From assembly GCA_025617745.1 (NCBI GenBank), contig CM046853.1, forward strand, positions 37,022,625 through 37,086,624: a stretch of 64,000 nt of DNA, given 5' to 3'. Positions within the stretch are counted from its first letter, which is position 1, and each line of letters begins with the position of its first letter. The notes below the pieces were generated by a model, which saw only the letters and a list, made by a program, of their open reading frames with translations, had not been told where the DNA came from and ran no database searches. This stretch comes from Heliocidaris erythrogramma (Eukaryota; Echinodermata; Echinoidea; Camarodonta; Echinometridae). The position numbers and the translations under genes are program-made. This document shows, piece after piece, positions 55,818 to 64,000 of the stretch.

Positions 55818-56862
55818 CCAGGGGCGGCGGAGCGTCTTTCAAAGTGAGGGGGCGGCAGAAAAAAGGGCACTTTGGGAGGAAAAGGGGCACCTACAAGGGA
55901 TGATCATGAAGCGAAGAAAGGACCATTTTGTGACATTGGTATTACCCTACATTCTAATTGATACATTATTATTTTGGTTCTGGACACTGCTTCCCTATAT
56001 TACCAGTTGTGTGTAATGGTCTAATGATTCATGTGCGAGCGAGTGAAGCGAGTGAGCAAATATTTGCAGAATTTTTATAATATTGAAATCCTCGGGATGT
56101 GTATTACTTACAGCGATATAACTTGTATGCTGAAAGTAACAACAGCAAATTTTTTGGGGGGATGTCGAATGATCTTTTAACAGTGTCGCGTTTTTTTTCT
56201 TTATGAATACATTGATATCAACATACTTTATGCAATATCCTTGATTTCATTATAATATGAGCGAGTTTGGGGGAAATTTCAGAAAATATTGCCCATACTT
56301 GGTGTAAATTATGGGCACATTGGAGCGAGCGGAATAAGAAATCCTTTGCTTAGGGGGTAATGAGCATTGTGCCCCTCTTGCCTCAGCTCCACTGCTTTAC
56401 ACTGTAGTTGAAGTAATATGGGTACCTGTAACTACTAAAAGCCGCACCGATTCTTTAAAGATAGATATTGGCTCATTTTGTTTTAAAAAAACACATTAGA
56501 AATATGGATAAAATGGGGCACTTATCAGATGAGGAAAGGGCGCTTATCAGAGGTGAAAATGGGGACTTATCAGAAGTAAAGAGGGGGATTTCAAAATGGG
56601 TATTATCAAAAGGGGAAAATTGACACTTATTAGAAGGGAAGAGCTTCTATCCTAAGTAAAAGTGCACTTTTCAGGAGAAAGTAAAGGACCCTTAGAGAGA
56701 TAAGGAGGCATTATCAGATTTGAAAAGGGGCACTTATCAGAAATGAAAGGGGGCTCTATTAGTAGTAAAAAGGGCACTTATCAGAGAGAAAGGGGATGTT
56801 TTCTCAGAAATAAAAAGGGCCCCGTCCCCACCCCCTACCCCGGAAGCGCCACCTTTGATTTT
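55818..56862 (+). repeat. Repeat with degenerate GGGGCACTTATCAGAA tandem array
   Basis: The left part starts CCAGGGGCGGCGGAGCG and the right part ends CGGAAGCGCCACC, suggesting element ends. From about 56508 to 56820 there are about a dozen decayed tandem units of 22-27 bp around GGGGCACTTATCAGAAG. Related pieces (AAAGGGCACTTTGGGAGG) occur at 55862. Non-coding. Confidence 0.5.
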
Positions 56863-57110
56863 CACAGCATGACCGAAAGAAAATGTACAAACATTTATGA
56901 CTCAAACGTTAAACTTGATAGAAAGCAAACGTAAGTTCATAACAACAACAAAAAAAGTTTTTATTTGGAAGCATCGCAGAATCACATATATGCGATACCA
57001 ATTTTTCTCATTACCGAAAATTTAATTTAAGTGACATTTCATATCAACCACAAATTTCATTATCATTTGAACTAATAGTATTAATTTAGTCATCTTATAT
57101 AGTATGGCTA

Positions 57111-57314
57111 ATCGTTATTATAAAACTTAAAAACCCACGTTCTGCGGTTGCGGAAATAGTTTGTGTTGATCTTCTGAGACTTCGAACGATCTCGAAATGA
57201 GGTTGCGACTTTGTCTCGTTGATAGACTACTCCTGGAAGTCGGGCAATCATACTCCAGCAATCAAATGGAGATGCATAAACGTGTTTTGATAGCTCCCCA
57301 AGCAAAACCCCCAT
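57111..57314 (-). CDS. Candidate first coding exon or small ORF, unknown
   Basis: 68 codons on the minus strand from an ATG in good context (TCGACATGGGG) to TAG. Sequence begins MGVLLGELSKHVYASPFDCW and continues SMIARLPGVVYQRDKVATS, FRDRSKSQKINTNYFRNRRT. It lies beside a CpG-richer patch (57315-57540) with a CACGTG box. Not recognised. The lack of long open frames elsewhere nearby and the promoter-like setting give modest support. Confidence 0.3.
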
Positions 57315-57525
57315 GTCGAATTAAACGTTTCAAACGCTGTCGTCGAAACGTCATTTGATCACGTGGGCGATATCAAAGTACCCGGATTAACCTTCTGCGG
57401 CAGCTCAAAAGTGCTGTGAGTGTGGGAGTCCTGGTCGAGGACCGCTTAACATAAGGCCGCCATCGTGATTAAAGTGTCTTCCAAAACAAACCTCTCGCTA
57501 CATCATACCACTTAGCGATAGGCCA
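57315..57525. promoter_or_regulatory. Possible bidirectional promoter
   Basis: A 210-bp stretch richer in CpG than its surroundings, with CACGTG (57360), GGCCGCCATC (57463) and no TATA box. It lies between a minus-strand ATG (57314) and a plus-strand ATG with a nearby consensus donor (57526). Confidence 0.25.
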
Positions 57526-57564
57526 ATGGACCGGAAAGTTTACTGGGCCACAGATTGCGATGAT
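57526..57564 (+). CDS. Candidate first coding exon, unknown
   Basis: ATG in good context (GGCCAATGGAC) opens 13 codons, MDRKVYWATDCDD, that run in phase 0 straight into a consensus donor GTAAGT (57565). Too short for identification. No downstream acceptor was assigned. Confidence 0.28.
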
Positions 57565-58346
57565 GTAAGTTCATACCGTAGCAGGTTTATTGTGGAAATA
57601 TAGAACGAAACAGATTCACCTGATGATAGAAAGTTATAAAATTATGATATAATTATACATAACCATCTACAAACATGATTATGCTTTATAAATTACTATT
57701 AAGGGCTTCAACTCGGTAAAAAAGCTTGTTTTATTGTAAAATGAGGGGATATCATACTTATGCACCGAGATATGCACCGAGATATGCACCTAACCTTAGT
57801 TAAAAACACACCGCCGCCAGTTTTTTTTTTTTTTTTTTTTTTTTTTGGGGGGGGGGGAGGTATTTTCTCTCTCTATCTCTCCCTTACAAAAATCTCTGTT
57901 TGTTTCTCTGCTCAATACTTTCTTCATCACTGTTTTTCTCTTTACTACCGATCGCTATTTCATCATTGCATTTGTGGCTAGATTTATTGTCATTTTAAGT
58001 TTTTATGAAATTACTGCAATATTATCACTACAAGTACTTCTATTAACTTACATTTTCTAATCACATTAATAACACAATATAATGTCTACCATTATGATAA
58101 AATATGAAAATACTACATTATTGTAAAAATGTTATTTGATATGACGTTTGATATCAAGTAACGTAGTCTATTGTCAATATATTTTTTTTAAATTAATGTT
58201 TATGAAAATATTGACTCGTATTCTTTAGGTCTAACGTTTAAATAGATCTTTAGTAAGGAAGGTTAAAACAGATCTATTAAACAGGTACCTCTTAAACCCC
58301 ATCGCTTTTTTTTTAAACACCGTGTGAAAGAATGGAAAAAATATAC

Positions 58347-58379
<33 letters not shown>

Positions 58380-58439
58380 AATTGTGTATAACAATGCGCC
58401 CTCCCGGCTATTACCATAATGGCTTTATGGCAACACAAG

Positions 58440-58486
<47 letters not shown>

Positions 58487-59336
58487 TAAAATGTGAATGG
58501 GCATGATAGAATAATGGTTGCGTAGCTTAAATCAAAGTTCCCCAAAGCTCTCCTCCCTTTTGAAATGATGGTTCCTCCATTTTCTAATGTGCTATTCATG
58601 CCTAATCCCCTTATAGGAACTTTGATCATTTCATACTTTCATTCTTTAAGATTTCATTAAGGGAGATTGTGGTGTGGTTTCCATGCTCATTACAACTTTC
58701 AATTCTTTCTTCATAGAATAAACTTGGAGGGGGTCTATGGCGCACAAATTACCCCTTGCCCCTACAACGAAGCTAGTGCTGATGCTTGTCTGTAATGCGA
58801 GAAAATGCAATTAATTGGTTTGAATCTGAAAGAAGGTTCTATGTTTATCTAATCGCGTGAAGCTAAATAAAGCGTGTGTATTGACACGCTAGCAGGTACA
58901 TGCTTCTCACGCAGCCCATGTATCTAACTTCGTTTTCCTTCATTTGCACTTATATAGGCAGTATCATCCACTGAATAAATCAAAGTGACCTTGATCAAGA
59001 GAATAGGCTGAATGTATGGACGAAAAATAGGAAGGAATGGATACATTTGACGTAAAGCAGAACACAGGAACATTAGATAAACATTTTGTTAAGATCGTTG
59101 GTGAATTCAAATCCAACGGCATATATAGTTATGACGATAGGTATATAACCCTGCAATTTCCAGTTCAGAACAACTTAAGATCCTGCTTTATAAAATATGA
59201 GAGCTTTATCCAAATTACTTCCTTCTCATTGCTATGAATTTAAGTTTCTATTGTGCGCAATATCCAATATAAGATTACATTTACTGCTTCTGCAGCAGCT
59301 GCTAATTACTACTTCTACTACTGCTACCACTACTAC
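57565..59336. other. Non-coding stretch with T/G and TA tracts
   Basis: A T run plus G run (57820-57858) and TA microsatellites (about 58350-58376 and 58444-58482). A small tandem of CACCGAGATATG is near 57761-57788. No gene recognised. Confidence 0.6.
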
Positions 59337-59338
59337 TA

Positions 59339-59580
59339 CACTGCAAAAACCAGGGTGTTAATTCAACACCATTTCGGTATCTAAATTGGGCTATATCAGA
59401 TAAGTGTTATAACAACACCAGTTTCGAATCCAGCTGGAGTTGTTTTAATACTAACTGGTGTTGTCTTAACACTTATCTGGTGTAGCCCATTATCAAACTG
59501 GTGTTGTTTTAACACTTTTCTGGTTTAGCGCAATATTTATACCGAGATGGTGTTGAATTTACATCGTGGTGTTTGCAGTG
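59339..59580. mobile_element. CACTGCAAAAAC MITE, copy I2
   Basis: CACTGCAAAAACCAGGGTGT ... TGGTGTTTGCAGTG, with TA on both sides, sitting inside the TAC microsatellite. Confidence 0.85.
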
Positions 59581-59592
59581 TACTACTACTAC

Positions 59593-59636
<44 letters not shown>

Positions 59637-59675
59637 CTCCTACTACTACTACTCCTACTTCTACTACTACTACTA
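59581..59675 (+). repeat. TAC microsatellite between I2 and I3
   Basis: About 30 imperfect TAC units. The same repeat continues on the outer sides of both MITEs (59310-59338 and 60064 onward). Confidence 0.95.
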
Positions 59676-60063
59676 CACTGCAAAAACCAGGGTGTTAAAT
59701 ATTCAACACTACGTTGGTGTACAATTAAATGTATTCTTATGGTGTTATTATAACACCCAGAGAATCATTGTTATGGCTCCGTAATCAAATCTGTTGGAAT
59801 AGTTCGGTTGATTACACCATCGGGTGTAATTTATTTAAAACACGCATGCGCAAAATAAATGAACAGAAATACCGCGGGATCGCTAGCTCCTGATTGGTCT
59901 AAGCATAGTGCAGCAGCGCATGCACCAAACTTTCTCGACGCGTGACCGGTAGGAACGAGAATCGAAGTTCTTTTAATCTTTCGGTGTTGCAGGATATAGA
60001 TACCGGGAAAGAATAACTTTTAACACCCATGGTGTTGAATTTAACACCCTGGTTTTTGCAGTG
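59676..60063. mobile_element. CACTGCAAAAAC MITE, copy I3
   Basis: CACTGCAAAAACCAGGGTGT ... ACACCCTGGTTTTTGCAGTG (20-bp perfect TIRs), with TA on both sides. The 388-bp interior differs from I2 and includes a CpG-rich part (GCATGCGC, GCGACGCG-like). A separate insertion, not a duplicate of I2. Confidence 0.9.
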
Positions 60064-60123
60064 TACTACTGCTGCTGCTGCTGCTGCTGCTACTACTACT
60101 ACTACTTCTACTACTACTATTGA

Positions 60124-60158
<35 letters not shown>

Positions 60159-60312
60159 GAACTACCGCCCTTACCAATCCCTCCTCATACTACTCCTCCT
60201 TTTACTACTACTTCTACCATACTACTACCATACTACTACTACTACTACTACTACTACGACTATTACTACTACTGCTGCTGCTGCTGCTGCTACTACTACT
60301 ACTTCTAACTTC
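60064..60312 (+). repeat. TAC/TGC compound microsatellite
   Basis: TAC arrays interspersed with two GCTGCTGCTGCTGC blocks; generates spurious poly-Leu/Thr/Val frames. Confidence 0.95.
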
Positions 60313-60899
60313 TAAAGTTTGCCTAGGTGATTTTAGGTAACATCGACCTTAAGCTGACCAATCTTGAAATTGTTAAGTGCAAGTAATGTCTTTCTTCAGT
60401 AGATTTTACTAACATTATTGAATTAAAGTAAGTCTGCTTCAAACAGATATTTAGATTTCAGTGTATCAAATAGAATGCACTTTATTTATTCACTCTAGAC
60501 GCATTTGTTTCAAGTAAAAGTATATTTTCGTTCAAGGACAATCTAAGATAATCTGAGTTAGTCGCCCTCGTTTCTTTCAAGTGTTGACTAATATTATAGA
60601 AAATCTACTTCACTACAATTGAATTTATGTTAAGGCAATTTGTTTATCAAATTGAGTGAGTAGTTGAAGAAGACTTTCGAATGTTTTTTCAAACTGTTAA
60701 TGATTTTGCAAGTGTATTTTTAGCATTTTTTCTAAACCTACTGAAATTAAACATTACGATGTACTTGGCCTTGTTTCTCCAAAGTCTCATTACAAGTAGT
60801 GATCATGATCATACAACAGTACTAGTCGCATGTACTTTTAGCAGTCAAGACATAATTTCTTCTTTAAAAAACCCTACCCCATAAGAGGAGCTATTTCTA
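60313..60899. other. Non-coding stretch
   Basis: Open frames here lack splice or family support. Nothing recognised. Confidence 0.5.
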
Positions 60900-61369
60900 A
60901 TGCCCCATTTACATTTGGTCTACGATCATCGTAGGGTGACGGTAAACTGATCGTATCCCTCTAATCGCACGATCTCCCTGGGGTGGCATACGACGATCGT
61001 ACGATTTTCGTACGGATTCACGGTCTCCGTAGCCTCTACGATTTTGTTTAGCGCGGAGTTATACAAATTTTTTCAAAATCGTAGGATCGTAGCCCTTTTT
61101 TTTTCAACAGGGGAGCAAAAAAGCATCGTAAAGAAATCGCACGATCTCCCTACGACCTCCGTACAATCTCTGTACGATCTCTGTACAGCCTCTGTACGGC
61201 TTTGTCTTTGGCCCCTCTACGATGCCCAGTACATGAAATCGCACGATGACCGTAAATAATGTAAACATAAAAATCGTAGCCCGTAGCCACCTACGATGTC
61301 CCCCAAATCGCAAGGAAAATCGTAGACTAATCCATCGTACGATGACCGTAGCAAATGTAAACTAGGCAT
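60900..61369. mobile_element. CGTACGAT-rich TIR element (J)
   Basis: Ends ATGCC...ATTTACATTTG and CAAATGTAAAC...GGCAT, with inner TACGATCATCGTA pairing. The 470-bp body carries about twenty CGTACGA, CGTACAAT, TACGATC or CACGATCTCC motifs in both orientations, far above what an AT-rich background would give. Non-coding. Confidence 0.75.
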
Positions 61370-61371
61370 AA

Positions 61372-62808
61372 GTGATCAACGTTCCTTTTGTCCATACTGC
61401 TTTAGTCGGTTAACTTGAAATCACTTCCTTTCTATAGCTAAACTATTAGATACTCACCTATAATAGTTCTGCTTGCAGTCCTTGTAGGGTTTGTTTGGGG
61501 GTTTTTTTTGGTATGAACTCTCACTGTTATTTGGGTGCGTTCTTTGTGTTCCTATTCGTGTCATAGTAAAATGTCAATATTTTCGTTTTCGAATTTTTCG
61601 ACGGAACTTAGAGTCGAAGAACATAAACCAAGTGATAAGAGTACATAATTATTCGAGAAATGAGCTTAGTTATATATAACTGTAATGTAGTATTTTAATT
61701 CACAATTGGACAAAGCACTTTGAAGTTATGAATGTTGTGCAACAGTACGTGATGCCTCGATGAACTTTGCACTTGATTTGCTATTGCTGTTTTACTAGTA
61801 CATGTTTTGAGCCATCATAATTTGACGAGGTTTCGTTAATAAAGAAGACAACGAGACAGACCTTCAGATTAGGTCATATCGTGTACTGATGTGTATTCTA
61901 CCGGGATCTGTCCGTGGGGGTATTCAAATCCTTCTATTATTGACGACGGTGACCATAATCTTTTAAATTATAATAAGCTTAAAGAAGAGAAGGAATATCC
62001 ATATCCCCTTATTGTATTTTCTTTTATTTTCTCTGACCATTAGTAAAATTACACTTCCATGAAGGTTGCCTAAATATCATGGAATGCAGTCTCCGTTCAC
62101 TTCTAATTTCTATATTTTCACGCGATAGGTCCGCTTTATTTCGCCCAGAGACGTTGTTGATGTAAAATATAACTGGATCTTGATAGAGACTTCCCATGAT
62201 CATGCCACCAGAGGCTTTTAGGAAATCGTGACACACAAGTATGATTCATGGTGTGTACTTTTAAACCATCCTAATTTGTATCAATGTGGTTTGGTCCTTG
62301 TGCATATGAATGTTCAAGAATTATTATTCAGGGTATTCTTCATTCGAGACTTGTGTCGTTAAGAATATCATTAATAGTGTTTTTATTCTTGAATTGATTC
62401 ATCAATACAATTCACGTAATTGGTCGATGAATGATACCAACATGAATTGGGCGACCTCCATAGATTCTCTACCTAAACCTTTGGAGTTACATTTATATAC
62501 GTTACCAGTGGCACCTTAATTAATCTTCTTCTCTCTCCAGTAATGGCTTAATTTAATTTGTTGATTAATCAGTGTCCATTCCACTAAAACAAGGGTTACT
62601 GTCTGTGTCATTATGATCATTCCTTCTTGATCAAATAAAATATACGTTGAGTCACTGACCCATCTCGTTCGCTCTTCTTTGAAACTGGATATCATTAATT
62701 ATCGTCTGCAAGAAGTTAGTTGGAAATAACATCGCAGAAAGCATTTGAATGAAATAAGCTGAGCAGTCGTAAATGGTATCACCGGTGCATCTGAAGTAAC
62801 AGGAGCTT
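61372..62808. other. AT-rich stretch without recognised features
   Basis: No exon, RNA gene or repeat family recognised. Confidence 0.5.
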
Positions 62809-62809
62809 T

Positions 62810-63080
62810 ACTAGTGGTAGAAATAGCAGTAGTAGCAGTAGTAGTAGTAGTCGTAGTAGAAGCAGTAGTAGTAATAGTAGTAGTAGTAGTAGTAGTAGTA
62901 TAAGTAATGGTCATGATGGTATTATAGTAGATGTGATATGAGTAGAAACAGAAGGAGTAGCAGCAACAGTAGGAACAGCAGCATCAGCAGTAGCAGTGGT
63001 GGTGGTAGTAGTAGAAGTAGTAGTATTAGTTGTTGTAGGATTAGTAGTTGTAGAAGTGGTAGTAGTAATAGTAGTAATAT

Positions 63081-63127
<47 letters not shown>

Positions 63128-63175
63128 ATAATAGTAGTACAAATAGTAGTAGTAGTAGTTGTAGTAGTACTTAAG
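62810..63175 (+). repeat. TAG microsatellite
   Basis: About 365 bp of imperfect AGT/TAG units with AGC variants; reads as poly-Ser or poly-Val in the plus frames. Confidence 0.95.
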
Positions 63176-63735
63176 TAAGTACTTAAAATACTTTGCCTCT
63201 TTAATTTTTTTTAATGAAGTTCTTAGAGTTTTAACGTAACTACACATTGTAGCTTCACTCAGATTTTTCCAGTAAATTAAACTTTTTTTTTTAATTGGTG
63301 CATAGAACGGAAAATAACTTAAGTATTTTCACTTGTAATCAAAACCGATGATCCAGTGCTGTGCATGTCAACGGATGTCCGGCTTTCACACGTAGCATTT
63401 TCACAAATCTACGGTAACATTGTTTATATGATATCACAATAAACATCGGTTCTGTTTTGTCAGTTAAGTCTTCGTATATACTAATGTTTCAATAATGAAG
63501 TGCAACTGTATAGCTGATAATAAATTACTTTGTTGAAAAGTAATAGCGACAGGGTTTGTTTTATCAATAAAGTTCACTTAATGAAGTAGCTACATCACGA
63601 CTTCTATACCTTAATTATGATGACTGAACTCCATTTATTACCATAGAGGCAGTTTCCATCGTGGAACTTATAATTTGCATAGTTGGATTGTTTTATCTTT
63701 CCTAGCTGAACGTGGTATTGTGTTTGGGTTTTTTT

Positions 63736-63766
<31 letters not shown>

Positions 63767-64000
63767 TTTTGGTGTTTTTTGTTTTGTTTTTTGTTGTTGT
63801 TGTTGTTTTTTTGTTTTTTTTTTTTTTTTGTGGGGGGGGGTTCCAGTCAATCGATTTAATAGCAAAAAACATTTAATTCCACTGATAACCTTAGTAATGA
63901 TTTTGTTTTGCTGTCCGCTTTAAAAACATTAATTGAATAATAATGTGACAAATCTAAGGAATATTCTCAAAGTGATTTGATTAAGTAAAAGTAAGGAGTT
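63176..64000. other. Non-coding end of window
   Basis: GT microsatellite and T/G runs at 63730-63840; nothing else recognised. Confidence 0.6.

Noticed and set aside
59547-60340. Poly-Leu and Thr-rich frames
   Set aside because: Translations of TAC/TGC microsatellites and MITE sequence.
62699-63178. Poly-Thr, poly-Ser and poly-Val frames
   Set aside because: Translations of the TAG/CTA microsatellite.
1-64000. Bacterial or viral features (operons, ribosome binding sites, viral structural genes)
   Set aside because: The intron signals, microsatellites, low coding density and eukaryotic transposons exclude a prokaryote, and no virus-like genes were seen apart from retroelement reverse transcriptases.

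Overview
This is a eukaryotic, intron-containing genomic window from an invertebrate, not a prokaryote. Overall it is AT-rich. It carries many G or C homopolymer runs, long trinucleotide microsatellites, many short terminal-inverted-repeat (TIR) elements, remnants of non-LTR and Penelope-like retroelements, and one 500-base assembly gap (9941-10440). The repeat style (a family bounded by GGCGGATCCAGG, a family starting CACTGCAAAAACC, a HARBI1-like exon, a GIY-YIG Penelope element) fits a marine deuterostome, most likely a sea urchin or another echinoderm. That is an inference from style, not a database match. No complete host gene lies in the window. What can be supported are isolated exons with good splice signals, none assigned to a named gene.

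Layout. 1-9940: possible terminal exons at 234-342, a dispersed 0.9-kb repeat, a LINE C-terminal fragment, minus-strand exons at 6336-6714, 7600-7731 and 9298-9422, and a Penelope-type tail at 6954. 10441-18346: short TIR elements, a frameshifted LINE reverse transcriptase (14032-15043, minus), an 8-bp-TSD hAT-like MITE, and a decayed Penelope-like element with RT and GIY-YIG parts (16530-17880). 18347-35715: a nested transposon block. A ~6.1-kb TIR element (copy 1, E1) is interrupted near its right end. A second copy (E2, 24481-30177) and 5.4 kb of gene-like sequence (cargo, 30178-35589) follow, and then the missing right end of copy 1 appears at 35590-35715. 35716-50000: mostly MITEs, foldback elements and microsatellites, with weak exon candidates. 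50000-64000: a clean 60-nt exon (51512-51571), TTAA and TA MITEs, a divergent pair of candidate first exons (57111-57564), two MITEs sitting in a TAC microsatellite, a CGTACGAT-rich MITE and a TAG microsatellite.

The most informative features are (i) the E1/E2/cargo nest, whose outer ends carry near-identical 10-bp flanks and whose interruption is flanked by the 9-bp repeat GGTGAAACC, and (ii) three separate loci where a CTGANGAA-stem-loop-CGAAA motif, resembling a hammerhead core, marks Penelope-type 3' ends. I found no convincing new molecular system; the interest lies in mobile-element architecture and in possible gene capture.
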